NCBI GenBank assembly: GCA_028564705.1
Contig: JAPXFQ010000770.1
Location: forward strand, 372,001 to 436,000
Source: Apricaphanius iberus
Taxonomy: Eukaryota > Chordata > Actinopteri > Cyprinodontiformes > Aphaniidae
Length of the DNA: 64,000 nt
Direction: 5' to 3'
A program made the position numbers and the translations under genes. The notes beneath the pieces were generated by a model. It made no database searches and was not told the DNA's origin. It was given only the letters and a program-made list of their open reading frames with translations. Position 1 is the first letter of the stretch, and every line of letters starts with the position of its first letter. Of this stretch, positions 32,373 through 43,777 are shown in pieces.

Positions 32373-32692
32373 GGGTTTTTTCGGACCGTGCCCAGCCAAT
32401 GATAGGCCTCTTCCCACTCATCTATGTCTATGTAAGCATTTTGGGGACATTTTTAAGACGCACCAGTGTGTTATCTATGTCTGCCTGTTCAATGCTGAGC
32501 GCCCAACACTCGCAATATATAGTCTACGTAGTCAGAATAAGGCTATTAAAGCCTATGTCCGACATATATATTGGACATTTATGAAAATACGGAAAAAATA
32601 GCGTCCCTTAATTCAAAACAGGACAGCACATTTAATTGTCAAATAAGGGACGATTCCGTATTTTGAGGGACGGTTGGCAACCCTACTTATCT
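32373..32692. mobile_element. Probable MITE fragment with GGTTGCCAACCGTCCCT terminus
   Basis: The right end AGGGACGGTTGGCAACCCTA (about 32670-32692) is, read in reverse, the common start of a fish DNA-transposon MITE. AAGGGACGATTCCGTATTTT next to it is part of the same terminus. The other end was not identified. Confidence 0.5.
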
Positions 32693-33328
32693 CTCTCATT
32701 CCTCGCTGCTTTATCCCTGCTGCAGGCGAATAACTTTCTGATATCCATCTAGGAGTTACAGTTCGAGTCAAATCAAAATCAAAATTATATTTTTAACAAG
32801 TTGTTGGCAGCTAAAATTACCTCACGCAGTGATTCTCCCTCTCTCTCTCCTGTGCGATCTCTCCCCTTGGAGTTGACACAGAGGTATCGGAGTCTCCCAT
32901 GAATCAGGAGAATACACATGAATAAATTACAATGCGCATTGTTTATGTTGAGTAAATACAGTATCAATGAATGTGCACTGTAGTCTATGCTACATAGATT
33001 TAAAACTCTGAGGTTATTTATCTATTTTTATTGGTGAATTTATTTACTGGAGCACTGCAGATCTATACATGGGCACGTCCCCCAGTGAAATCTGTCTGGC
33101 GACGCGTCTGCTTGCCTCCTTTTATCTATTTAACATCTGGCTGCAGAGAGAAACTAAAAACAAGTTACTTTAACATAGTTTCCAGAACTGAGAGGTTTAG
33201 AAAGAGGTGGCTGTGGGGGCATGGTGAAGCATCATATCATGGAAATATGTTTGCCTCTAATCTCTACATACATATTCTGATGTGCAACAGCAAGTTCAAC
33301 CCCTTACAGATACAGCAAGCAACATAGA
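32693..33328. other. Intron sequence, nothing recognised
   Basis: No exon or repeat domain recognised. Confidence 0.35.
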
Positions 33329-33650
33329 TATTTGAACATCCTACAATTTTGCAGGTTCTCCCATTTAGAAATTATGGAGCGATCTGAAATTCTGATTTTA
33401 GTTGAATTTCCAATGTAAGAGACACATTTTTAAAATCAGGTAATCGCACAGTACTATTTTTTAAGATTTGTTTTGTATTTTATTGCTGCACATAAGTATT
33501 TGAACACCAGTATTCTGACTCTCAAACACCAATAACTCCTCTACTTCACTGATTATCTCTCCTTTCCACTGGACAAGACGCACGGACTGCAGCACTTTAC
33601 AGCAGCAGCCCGTCATATGCAGCTGATAGCTGCATAAATTTCTCGGCATC
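33329..33650. mobile_element. Tc1-type terminal fragment
   Basis: TATTTGAACATCCTACAATTTTGCAGG, CCCATTTAGAAATTATGGAG and AAGTATTTGAACACCAGTAT are characteristic of the termini of a fish Tc1-like family (the AAGTATTTGAACACC type). No transposase and no second terminus found. Confidence 0.65.
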
Positions 33651-34540
33651 CGGAAATTTACAAAATAAAATAAATGTGCTGATTTCCAGTTGCTTTACTT
33701 AAAAAAAAGTTCACTACCTGTGTGGTGAGAAGTCAGTACCTCGCTGGAGAGTCTCACTTGTATTTCATAAGTGACGACAACCGGTTGATTATTGAAGTGG
33801 AGAAGCACTGAATCTCAGTGATGGTGAGCTGAAGCCTCCTGAGGCATTGAACCACTGGAGCCAAATGGTTCAAGAAAGGGTTCTGCTCACAGGTAGCTGT
33901 TAGCGACTTAATATGTGATGCATTAAAGTTGTAAGTCTGCTATGGCTCTTGGAGTACTAAAAAGAAAAAAGATTTCTCCACATAAAATATTACAAATGTG
34001 AATAATAATATTTTTGAAAGTATTCTGTTTGTAAATTATCCAAAAAATGGTAATATCAAATGTTATGGCAGGTTGTACAATAATATTATTTTTCTGTCAC
34101 TTGAGGCACATTCCTCCACTTAAGCAGGAGGAGGAACGTGAAAATGCTTTTGGAACTAGGAATAGTGGACTGAAAATGAATGTGTAACTTGGACAATGAT
34201 ATAAAGAACAGGGAAAATGTATAAATTTTAATTCAAAAACAGAAGTTTTTCAACAGTTTTTGGTTTTAAGTGATTCCTTTTTTGGACACCACCTAACCAG
34301 CCTTCGAAAACACTCTTTTAGAAGGCACAAAAACACAAGAGCAAGACTATATAAAATAAGTACAGTAATCTTTTCTTTTCCAAATATTCCAGGGGGCTTT
34401 CCAGCCTGCTAATATTTGGCTTCCTATTTCCATGCAAATTATGGTAATGCCTTAGCATGAATGAAGTGTTGTTATTGTACCCAAACTCCTTGGACACAAT
34501 AAACACTTCACCTTTGAATAAAATAAGAAACGGTAAAAAA
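33651..34540. other. Intron sequence, nothing recognised
   Basis: AT-rich with no exon. A (TA)n microsatellite follows at about 34552-34575, next to a duplicated CAGCAAATCTAGCA motif (about 34586-34615). Confidence 0.35.
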
Positions 34541-34551
34541 TAAATAAATAA

Positions 34552-34586
<35 letters not shown>

Positions 34587-34869
34587 GCAAATCTAGCATA
34601 TACAGCAAATCTAGCAAAGCAAATCTAACTTGTCTGACATAATGTTAGATTGAGGTTACCTTATTAAGAGTTATCAGGTTAAAATGTGCGGACTTGGGGG
34701 AAATCCTCCTCTTCCTATCTTGCTCCATTATCTCTCTCTCCTGGGACACATCTCGTGTATGTGTAAATCTTTTGACCGTACAACGCAGGTTTTTTTCTAC
34801 GTTTTTACTTAGCTTTCACTGCGGTGAACTGCGGTGGACAGTGGCCACATATCCTGCGTACGGTGTTCA

Positions 34870-35262
34870 TTTTAGGACATCCTCGCACTCAGGTGTCAGT
34901 CTCAGAAAAACATCAATCATCTTCGGACAAAACTGCCTCAGCATCAGAAAAAAATCCCTCATCTTCAGACAAAACGGCCTCAGCATCAGAAAAACATCCC
35001 TCATCTTCAGATAAAACTACTTCAAACGAAACAACCTCCTGAGACCTGACTACATTTTTTCTGACACAGTTATTCCTGAGACCTGACTACATTATTTCTG
35101 ACACAATTTTTCCTGACACCTGTTATTTCTGAGGTTTCGTTTGAAGCAGTTTTATATGAAGATGAGGGATGTTTTTCTGAGTATGCCAGCTGAGTCTGAG
35201 GGTGTCCTAGATGAGGGATGTTTTTCTGATGCTGAGGCAGTTTGTCTGAAGATGAAGGATAA
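34870..35262. repeat. Foldback structure made of 42-bp repeats
   Basis: The left arm (to 35032) holds three copies of a 42-bp unit (CAGAAAAACATCCCTCATCT...); the right arm (35134-35262) holds two to three in inverted orientation. The innermost 30 bp (CATCTTCAGATAAAACTACTTCAAACGAAAC region) pair almost perfectly. The loop 35033-35133 contains a separate 38-bp direct repeat starting CCTGAGACCTGACTACAT at about 35038 and 35076, with a third partial copy. The left arm translates on the plus strand as SEKHPSSSDKTASA repeats (34824-35042), and the right arm gives similar peptides on the minus strand. Confidence 0.9.
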
Positions 35263-35364
35263 AAAAGCATACATTGAGACTTCCTGTTTTTTTTTAAAAT
35301 TCTTTCTCTCACTGTGGAAATCCACCCATAATGTGAATTTTAGAGCCCTCCATAATTCTAATCA

Positions 35365-36082
35365 CTAATTTCCACTACATGCGCTCCGCTCCACGCACGC
35401 TGCAGCGGTTCACTGCCAATATTAATTTCCATTGCATGCACCCCACCTCCGCTCAGCTCCGCTCTGGAGGAGCCCAGAGGTGTTCAAATAAGCATGCACA
35501 GGAATGGCAGAAATACGAAAGTCAGATCAAAACTATTCATACTTGGAAGACGAACAGAAAACAAAAGCTTAATCTACTTCTCGTTATTAATATTCTCTAT
35601 CAAGATATCTCCACTAACAGGATGAGTCTTCTCTTCATCGGTTATCCTCCTGGTTTTCTGTCATACATGAACACGTACATCTTGACCCACACACCTAATG
35701 CAAGAAATGACATTTCACAATTAAATACGTTTAAATAAGTTTTAATTTTATTATGTGTGTAAATTATGTATGAAAACACAATTATTTTAGAAAACATATG
35801 TATACATTTAAGTGAGATTATATTAATATAGCTATGCATACAAAGAAAAATCAAGTCTGTCTTTACTGATTTATTTTGAAAAACCGGATGTTCTGCATGT
35901 TCTGTATCCTGTGGTGCTTTGTTATTTATGAAAATTGACTATGAATTTGCTCTGGTGTACAGCAAAATTCGATTCAATCCTATTTTTGCCCGAGGGCTCC
36001 GCGGTAGTAGTGGAAATGCGATTTTTCACTACGATGAGATCGGTTTTTCTACGGCGTGCGTACGTAGTGGAATTTAGGGGTA
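35365..36082. mobile_element. Possible non-autonomous DNA transposon
   Basis: AATTTCCACTACATGCGC (about 35367) and GCGTACGTAGTGGAATTTA (about 36056-36076) form an imperfect inverted pair, and GTAGTGGAAATGCG recurs internally at about 36008. No transposase and no clear target duplication. Tentative. Confidence 0.4.
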
Positions 36083-36654
36083 AGCGGGAGAATTTGCTAA
36101 ATGTTCCTCATGCATGTAGACAACTCTTTGGTGGGTATAACCTAATTCGTGCACTGCGGCCTTTGAAAGGACTAAGAGGATCAGCCAAAAACAATGCTTT
36201 CAACTAGGACTAAAAATTCAGTGCAGTTTCTCTACAAGTCTAAAGCCAGTGTCCACATCTCACAGGTGGTCTAAATTTTCTCTAATTAAAAAGACAAAGA
36301 GTGTTTCTCAATGCCCCAGAACCTCGCCTTGATGCCTTGGTCCCGCCCCGGTTGCCTAGGAGATACGTCATCAGGGACGGAAAATAATTTTAATCGCTCC
36401 ATTGACTCTCATTCATTTTTTTTGGCATTTGGGGATCCATGGACCGGTAGTGGAAGGGCGTGACTTAGGCTCCCCATTTACAATGAAAATTATATAAAAT
36501 TAAAAAGTATGACTATATACAAAAGATGCATACAGTTCTTTTACATTGTAAGAATTTTTATTTATCAAAGGAAATCTCCCTCCAAAAAATATTTTAAAAA
36601 GTGCCTGACGGCATAAACTGCCCGAATTAGTTTTCATTCTGGAATGGTGATTGA
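36083..36654. other. Intron sequence; possible MITE end near 36300
   Basis: GTGTTTCTCAATGCCCC near 36302 resembles a dispersed fish repeat, but no partner end was found. Otherwise featureless. Confidence 0.25.
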
Positions 36655-37736
36655 GGGTCCTCCGGAAAGTATTCACAGTGCTTCACATTTTCCACATTTT
36701 TTAATGCTGCAGCCTTATACCAAAATGGATTAAATTCATGTTTCTCCTTAAAATTCAACACACAACACCCCATAATATTAATGTAAAAAGAAATGTTTAG
36801 ATTGTGGCCAATTTATAAAAAAAACAAACAAACTGATAAATCACACGTACATAAGTATTCACAGCTTTTGCTCATTACTTTGTTGATGCACCTTTGGCAG
36901 CAATTACAGCCTCAAGTCGTTTCGAATACGATGCCACAAGCTTGGTACACCTATCATTGGGTGGTTTTGCCCGTTCCTCTTTGCAGTACCTCTCAAGCTC
37001 CATCAGATTGGATGGAAAGCATCTGTGCACAGCCATTTTCAGATCTCTCCAGAGATGTTCAATTGGGTTTAGGTCTGGGCTCTGGCCGGGCCACTTAAGG
37101 ACAGTCACTGAGTTGTTCTGTAGCCACTCCTTCGATATTTTGGCTGTGTGCTTAGGGTCATTGTCCTGCTGAAAGGTGAACCGTCGCCCCAGTCTGAGGT
37201 CAAGAGCGCTTTGGAGCAGGTTTTCATCCAGGATGTCTCTGTACATTGCTGCATTCATCTTTCCCTCCATCCTGACTGGTCTTCTAGTTCCTGACATTGG
37301 AAAACATCCCCACAGCATGATGCTGCCACCACTATGCTTCACTGTAGGGATGGTATTGGCCTGGTAATGAGCAGTGCCTCATTTTCTCCAAACGTAACGC
37401 CTGACATTCACTCCAAAGACTTCAATTTTTGTCTCATCAGACCAGATGATTTTGTTTCTCATTGTCTGAGAGTCCCTAAGGTGCCTTTTAGCAAACTCCA
37501 GGCGGGCTGCCATGTGCCTCTTACAAAGGAGTGGCTTCCGTAAGGCCACTCTACCATACAGGCCTGATTGGTGGATTGCAACAATTTCAAAGACACTTTT
37601 TTCACATTATCATTATGGGGTGTTGTGTGTTGAATTTTAAAGAAAAAAATTACTTTAATCCATTTTCGAATGAGGCTGTAATATTAAAAAATGTGGAAAA
37701 AGTGAAACGCTGTGAATACTTTCCAGATGCACTGTA
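36655..37736 (-). mobile_element. Tc1-like transposon with internal deletion
   Basis: The terminal inverted repeats (left TCCGGAAAGTATTCACAG; right CTGTGAATACTTTCCAGATG) extend about 170 bp inward and share AACACACAACACCCCATAAT. Length is about 1.08 kb, against about 1.6 kb for complete Tc1 elements. Sequence encoding the transposase N-terminus is missing near 37565. Confidence 0.92.
36875..37460 (-). pseudogene. Tc1 transposase, catalytic part
   Basis: On the minus strand: SDETKIEVFGVNVRR (first catalytic Asp, about 37400-37445), then a stop/frame change, [27 protein letters not shown] (second Asp), SPDLNPIEHLWRDLK (third acid, Glu) and the normal end VIAAKGASTK. All three DDE residues survive. 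The N-terminal DNA-binding domain is deleted and a stop lies near 37380. Non-autonomous. Confidence 0.9.
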
Positions 37737-37891
37737 AATCACCAGTTGTCACAGCAGATACTTGTATAGTTGCATGGTCAGTATAAAACAACCTACTGTG
37801 GATGGGTCCTTTTCAGTTACTTTTTACTTATTCAGTCCCTGAGCATTCTCTGTACTGCGTTAAGTTGCTCTCAAACAATCATGATGTAAGC

Positions 37892-38099
37892 CAGTGGTTG
37901 GTCCTCAAGGCTATCCTAGATGTTTTACTTCTTTCCCTGTTACATCACACCTGAATCAAATGATGGCTAATTAACAGGCCTATGCGTAACTTTGCTATGC
38001 TGAGGACGTAGTTTGAACATTTAAATCAGCTTTGTTGGAGCAGAGACACCTAAAACTGGCAGGATAACGGCCCTTTAGGACTGGAGCTGGACACCCCTG
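37892..38099. mobile_element. hAT MITE, 208 bp, with 8-bp target duplication
   Basis: Starts CAGTGGTTGGTCCTCAAGG and ends CTGGAGCTGGACACCCCTG. These are recognisable ends of an abundant fish hAT MITE containing ACACCTGAATCAAATGATGG. Flanks ATGTAAGC (37884-37891) and ATGCAAGC (38100-38107) match at 7 of 8. It ends only 66 bp from the donor side of an ano10 exon. Confidence 0.9.
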
Positions 38100-38164
38100 A
38101 TGCAAGCAGTGTTCTAAAATATAGCCCTGGAGCTGGCATGAGCCACATAGACACTAAAAATTAC

Positions 38165-38293
38165 CTCAATGGCCACCGTCCACAGTATGAGCTGGGTCTC
38201 AGAGTCGGGGAAGTATGCTTTGACTTGTGGGGACATGCCAATGAGTGCACAGTTGGTCACAACAGCAATCACACTCATGGTCTCAAAAGCGAG
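38165..38293 (-). CDS. ano10: ano10 exon: penultimate transmembrane region
   Basis: 43 codons: [20 protein letters not shown], then [23 protein letters not shown]. The LAFETMSV...[12 protein letters not shown] stretch is characteristic of ANO10 and covers a membrane helix plus lumenal loop. Acceptor TGTCTCTTTGCAG and donor GAG|GTAATT. Phase 0 at both ends. Confidence 0.95.
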
Positions 38294-38489
38294 CTGCAAA
38301 GAGACATTAACAGACATGTCATCAGATGGGCGAAAAACCATAGATAGTGTGCAAGAACATCAGCTTTGATACTCAAGGTAAAAGGTGAAACTAAGGCACA
38401 GAGGATATACATTGGGTTTCATGAAACCATTAAGATTCTACGTAAACTGTACCAAAAGGACAATCAGAAGGTTGTAAAAGCAGATTAAG
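38294..38489 (-). other. ano10 intron
   Basis: No feature beyond the polypyrimidine tract and acceptor of the exon to the left. Confidence 0.6.
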
Positions 38490-40030
38490 ATATTTATTCC
38501 AATTTATTTTTATATAGCACAGACACAGAACAAGGCACTTTACAAGAAAAGTCATTGCAATTCAAGTATACGTACAATCAGTTTGAATATTTTCTATTTA
38601 AGGACTTCTAGCAGAATGTATCGAGTCCTTAATCAACAGTTGTGCCCCATGGATGCAGACTCCAACCACAGTATTCCCTCATCAATCCCTTATACTGAGC
38701 AAGCATGTAGCGACAGTGAAGGAGGAAAAACTCCCTTTTAACAGGAAGAAACCTCCAGCAGAACCTAGCTCAGTACGAAAATCCATCTGCCACGACCGTC
38801 TAGGGGTTCAAGAAGACAATCCAGAGACACAGAAAAAAAAAACAATGTAAGAGAACTTTCTAAATTAAAGAAAGTAAAAAGTTGTTGACAGGACAGGGAG
38901 GATGAGCAGTCAGTGTGAGTGTCATCCCAGTCAATGTTAGGCCCTGTCCAACAAGACACAACATCGAAGCAGGATGACAGATCAGATGTAGGTTCAATTG
39001 ATGAAAAAAAAAAAAAAAAAAAGTTAAGAGTAGAATAACAGCAAACAATACAACTGGAGAGTAGTAAAAGAGGAAAATAGTAGAGTGAAGAAAAGTGGTA
39101 AATCTGTCCTCCAACAGTCTAAGCCTATAGCAGCACTACAACTGAGACAGCTCAGGATAATCTAAACCACTCTTGCTATAGGCTTTATCACAAACATGAT
39201 CTTAAAGACCTTTCTCATTTGAAAAATGCGTAAAAATTAGTAGTTGCCTGGTGAACCAGCCAGGGGGAGGGATAGGGGTGGTGTGTGCTGTGACTGACAT
39301 GTTGACAGCAGCGCTTCTGCAGTGGTACACAGCCAGAAAGATGGAGAGTAATAGCGATGCAAGCCCTATTGCCTCATAGGAGGGTAATTTGGAGGTAGCA
39401 GATTTCTCTCCACCTCCTTCACCAAAGGAAAGAAAGGAAGGTTCTGTGGAGGAGGCGAGTGGCCCTCAGACGTATCGTTTTGAGCTAATGGCTTGAGAGT
39501 TGCTAACTCAAACTTGCTACAAAGGTGTGACCAAGACTGACCTTGCCTTATACTCCACACCGGGAGGATGTCTGATGTCCGTTATAAAGGGTTAGGTTAG
39601 TAACAGAAGCTGAGCCGGTAGCAATGCCTGATTCAAATTTAAGTGCAGTGTAAAGTTTTAATCTGAAGAGGGCACCCCACTAACAGTTTTTGGGACACAA
39701 CTAATATTTCTACTAAAACGTGATAAAATATTCTACTTTTAAAGTTTAGTTATCCTGTTTTTCATGTCTTCTAGGTATGCATGTAACCTACTGAACTGAT
39801 TGGTTTTATCTGTATTAATGGATAAATATAAGTGTAAATCATAGGCATAGCGTTGGAAATGCTGTGCCGTCTGATGATTTTACAAAATTTATACAGTGAA
39901 AAGTATTGGTCTAAGAAAACAACCAGACAATACTCTCCAAGTATATGTGGAATGTGAAGATTTATGAGAACAAGAAAAAACTCAAAGCTGTTGGACAAAT
40001 GTGATTTAAACCAGGGCTGGAGTCTGGTGG
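38490..40030 (-). mobile_element. L2 LINE 3' part, antisense, interrupted
   Basis: 38490-39170 is the L2 3' UTR (same subfamily as 5.2 and 57.9 kb). 39700-39960 holds the RT catalytic region in reverse (translation close to ADDTQLYLSI, degenerate). About 500 bp at 39190-39700 does not match L2 and is probably a separate insertion. Non-functional. Confidence 0.8.
39190..39700. other. Insertion within L2 copy, unidentified
   Basis: A plus-strand segment near 39340-39480 has a short acidic/proline-rich reading frame beginning MESNSDASPIAS, interrupted by stops. No known domain. It may be a decayed transposase 5' exon or host-derived. Confidence 0.25.
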
Positions 40031-40400
40031 ATGATGTTGAAGCCTTGGCCTGGCTGGTGAGTAACAATTTCTGTAAGTACCATTACACTATCTTCTCTCA
40101 CAGCAGCTCCAACAGTAGAAGGTGCTGCCTGGTCCAAGAGGCTGCTGGTGGTGCTTGGGCTTGTTCTGGTGGCTTGGAATGAAGCTTGGAGCCTGGGCTG
40201 GGCCCGGGTCAGGGCTGATCTGCTCAGCTGCTGCTTTACTCTGCTCCTTTTGGTAGAAAGCTGCCATTTTGTGCCTTTTGAACAAATTATCATGGAGATT
40301 TCGTCCCGCGGTCATAGCACAAGCCTGAGTGGCGCTAAGCTGCGAGGACCATTCGAGGCTGCTTGCAGCTTTTGATTTAACTGGTTTGTGCATCTCACTA
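40031..40400. other. GC-richer unassigned stretch between two L2 copies
   Basis: Open minus-strand frame at 40088-40393 (101 codons), Ala/Ser/Lys-rich, with no recognised domain. Could be 5' material of another retroelement. Confidence 0.25.
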
Positions 40401-40690
40401 ATTCAGTTTCAATTCAATTCAGTTAATTTATATAGCGCCATTTCACAACAGATGTCATCTCTAGGCACTTTAAAAAAAGAGTTATTACAATACAATGTTT
40501 AATTTAGGAATTAAAGAACCACAGAAGATTGCGTTGGAATTCTAAGCAATCCCTCACACTGAGCAAGCATGAAGCAACAGTGGAGAGGAAAAACTCCCTT
40601 TTAACAGGAAGAAACCTCCAGCAGAACCAGGCTCAGCATAAGCGGTCATCTGCCGAGACCGTCTGGGGTTTGGAGAAGGGAGCAGGCACT
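40401..40690 (-). mobile_element. L2 LINE 3' terminus, antisense
   Basis: Close reverse complement of 50285-50574: the TTTATATAGCGCCATTTCAC start, CTTTTAACAGGAAGAAACCTCC, and AATTCAATTCA tail at the left end. A pure 3'-end fragment of about 290 bp. Confidence 0.92.
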
Positions 40691-41112
40691 TTGGCATAGG
40701 CTTTAAGTTCACTGTTCAAAAGGCTCAAGGGTCAGTAGGAGGCACATTCAATAGGCGGCTTATCTTTCTTTAGCAGTAGTATTATGACGGCTACATTGCA
40801 GTTGTCTGTAAAGGATCCTTGGGAGATAGAGAAATTAATCATGTCTAAAAGCAGTGCACTAGATATAGCTCTGGAGGAATACCATCCAGGCCGGAAGACT
40901 TGCCTTTATTCATGCAGTTTATTGCTTTGGTTAATTATTTTAATGTTATTGGCTTTTCAAGTGAGCATGCCATTTCAGGTGACATTTTTGGTAAGTGGAT
41001 GGAATATAAGAAGTTATTGCACATTTCATAATTGTAAGTAACTTCTGAGGCATAACGTTTTTCATAAAATATTTTAAAGGTATTTGTAAGGTATTTACCC
41101 AGAGGATAACAA
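40691..41112 (-). pseudogene. L1-clade RT fragment (left part of split L1)
   Basis: The minus strand reads GKYLTNTFKIFYEKRYASE..., HLPKMSPEMACSLEKPITLK, AINCMNKGKSSGLDGIPPE and, after a frame break, a degenerate SYRPLSLLN-like region near 40740. These are the linker and first RT motifs of L1 ORF2. They continue the endonuclease reading at 41.87-42.6 kb, across a non-L1 insertion. Confidence 0.8.
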
Positions 41113-41860
41113 CCTACAGATGCAAAATGCCGGCGTCCACTGGGATGTACAATCAAATAACCACCAAAGGACTCCACTTTAACAGGTCTGTTTCTTTCTT
41201 TACTCACATTTTCTTTACATCGACAGACATGCACAGATTCCACCCTCCACATATATAGGCTATGGCTAGAAACATTCAGTCCTACCCAGGGGTATATGTA
41301 CAGTTTTAACCCTTAAAACCTCATTTAATATAAACTCAATATAAATGCTATACACAAGACTAAATTACATCCCACTTTAACCATTAACTTAAACCATCAA
41401 AATAACCAATTTTAATGAAAGGCATCCAAAACAAACTTACTTCCCCCAAACTCCCCCCTCTCCTCAGGCCACTTGGTTAGTGCCAGCCAGCTAATTGAGC
41501 ATACCAGGACCTTATCAGCAACACTCATGGGCGCGCTTCCATGACTGTGCTGATCTCCAAAAATAACCTCAGAGAGACAGAGAATGGTTAGTAGCAACCC
41601 AAACAACTGAAAATAAACTAAATGCATTAACCTACTAAATAGGATCCATCTTTAGCAAATCAATACAACAAAAACCCTAGAAAACAATAAACTAATAACC
41701 TCAGGGTGTAATGTACAAGTTTGAGTGTGTACCGTCAAACTGAGAAGTCCCTTAGTGAGGGGGTATCTGCATCTCCCTCACAGTATTATTTATGCCGACG
41801 GAGTCAGAAGTTATGGTACCCTTCTCTGTTATGACTGCAGGTATATTTGCATGCTGCTTA
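41113..41860. other. Insertion splitting the L1 copy, unidentified
   Basis: About 750 bp with no L1 homology between two collinear L1 parts. A TATATA near 41252 and a minus-strand frame (41412-41627, starting MHLVYFQLFGLLLTILCLSE, hydrophobic) are the only features. It may be a solo LTR or another mobile element, but clear ends were not found. Confidence 0.35.
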
Positions 41861-41872
41861 CTATTTCTAATT

Positions 41873-42623
41873 TTAAGGGCATCGTTTAAGTAATGCTTTT
41901 GGATAGTCCGATGAATTTGAAATTCTCAGCAATTGATTCAATTCCTCTTTAGTTCCTGACATTTTTTTAATCTTTTCAGGTGTTATTTGAGATAGCATTT
42001 GTTGTTCTATTAGAACTATATTGGCTTCTAATATAAATGAGATTGTTTTATATCTGATACAACCTTTGGCTGCCTCCCACAGAATTCTTGGGTCCTCCAC
42101 TGAAGGTTTGTTTATTTTTATAAAGAAATCCAATTCTTGTTCGAGTGAGCATGACACAGCTCTATGATCCAACAGTGGAAAGTGAATCATATCAGTTTCG
42201 CAAATTAACTGAAATAGTGATTTGGACATAGTCAATCCTAGAAGAGGTTTTGTGTCGCGGTGAATAGTAGGAGAATACCCTGGAAGAAGGGTTCATAAGA
42301 CGCCAAGAATCGATAAGACTGAAATCGTTTGTCATCTTTTGTAAAGTTCTAGAGGCAAGTTTTTGATCATAGCTTTCGTTTACCCCTGTCCTGTCTTCTT
42401 GGTGAAGACGCACGGCATTGAAGTCTCCGCCTATAAGAAGCTGATATTCAGAGAGATCCAGCAAAATAGATTCCACAGAGTCAAAAAAATGTTTTTCAAA
42501 AAAGAAAGAAAAAGAAAACAAGAACAGATAAGATAAAGGGAAAAAAACAACAACAAAAAAATACAACAAAAAAAGGAAAGACCCATTTACCTCAATCCCC
42601 TTACTAATATACCGGTAGATCAT
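41873..42623 (-). pseudogene. L1 endonuclease, C-terminal two-thirds
   Basis: LLIGGDFNAVRLHQEDR (catalytic Asp/Asn), SLIDSWRLMNPSSRVFSYYS, SSRIDYVQI and HFPLLDHRAVSCSL (the His-containing end motif, SDH replaced by LDH). The stretch then runs into the ORF2 linker (YKTISFILEANIVLIEQQML). The first endonuclease motifs are deleted, and a frameshift lies near 42210. Confidence 0.85.
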
Positions 42624-42959
42624 GGGCAGAGCCTGGTCCCGCTACTCTCTTCTAAGGAAAATATTAATAGAATAAATTATTTTTAAAAAAACAACAACAA
42701 AATAAACCCACAATGGTAGCATATAGATTGGTAAATTTTATTTGTAGAACTTAAATATTTGTAGCCTGATAGACAGCTGCCGCAGCCTATAGCATATATT
42801 CCCTCGGTGTAAAAAGAAGAGTAAGACAAGAAAGGAAAAAACAAAAAAACAAATAATACAAAAAAAAACATTCTTCTCGGAACAGAAAGAATTGTAAACC
42901 TGCATGTTGGCAAAGTTAACAATTATTCATAGAGCAGTCTGGATCCTGTTTAATTCATA

Positions 42960-43777
42960 TCACCCGTTATCGGCTTTGGAAGCAGCCAAAAATGTTTCGG
43001 CCTCGCCTGGCTAGCTGAACGTGTAGTTGTCGTTGCCTTTGGAGAGCTTTATAGTTGCTGGGTATAGGAGTAAGGTGCTGAAGCCTTGAACCCGGGCTTC
43101 ATGCATTATTTTGTAGCACGGTCTTCGACGTTTGGCTGTTGACTCGCTGTAGTCTGCGGCAAATTTGAGCTGCACTCCCGAAACTTCTGGGGCTTTCTTC
43201 CGAGCTTCCTTCAGCAAGAGGTCTCTGTCTGTGTAGTGCAGGAGCTTGATGATAACCGGGCGCAGGCGTGGATTTGGAGTGGTCCTCCATGACGCTGGGC
43301 CAAGCCGATGCGCCCTGTGTTGGCTAGAGAGCCTGACACGCTGCGCGCAGAGGTAGGGAACCAGCGTTGGACGTTCTCTGTCAGGTAGGAAAGCACGTTG
43401 GAGCCCTCTACCCCTTCCTTAAGGTTTAAGATGAGCAGGTTATCTCTTCTCGACCGATCCTCCATCTCCATAATCTTCCTGGAGAGAGATTGTAGCTGCG
43501 TCTCGGTTTCAGATATAGGCTGTTGCAGCTGCGTAGCATCCAGGTGCAAAGTTTTGATGTCTTCCGTGTGTCGGGAAAGGGTGCCGTACATGTTATCGAG
43601 CCGTTTTTCGAGTCTGTTGATTCGAGCTTCTGATTTCTCGTCTGCTTCTTTAAAATGCTTAGATATAATCTCCTCGATGGTTTTAGCAAGGGCTGTTGTG
43701 TTATCTACGCAGAGTTCCTTGTTCACATCAGACGTGATGGCTTGTATGGCTGCTGTGTCCTTTCTTGTTCTACGCAT
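42960..43777 (-). pseudogene. L1 ORF1 (coiled coil and RNA-binding domain)
   Basis: L1 ORF1 proteins are trimeric RNA chaperones. The N-terminal half shows a coiled coil (EEIISKHFKEADEKSEARIN, RLEKRLDNMYGTLSRHTEDI). It is followed by MEDRSRRDNLLILNLKEGVEG, the start of the RRM-like domain, and NVQRWFP. After a frameshift near 43290 the C-terminal domain continues as LLKEARKKAPEVSGVQLKFA and YSESTAKRRRPCYKIMHEAR to about 43011. The length fits a complete ORF1 apart from the frameshift. Confidence 0.85.
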
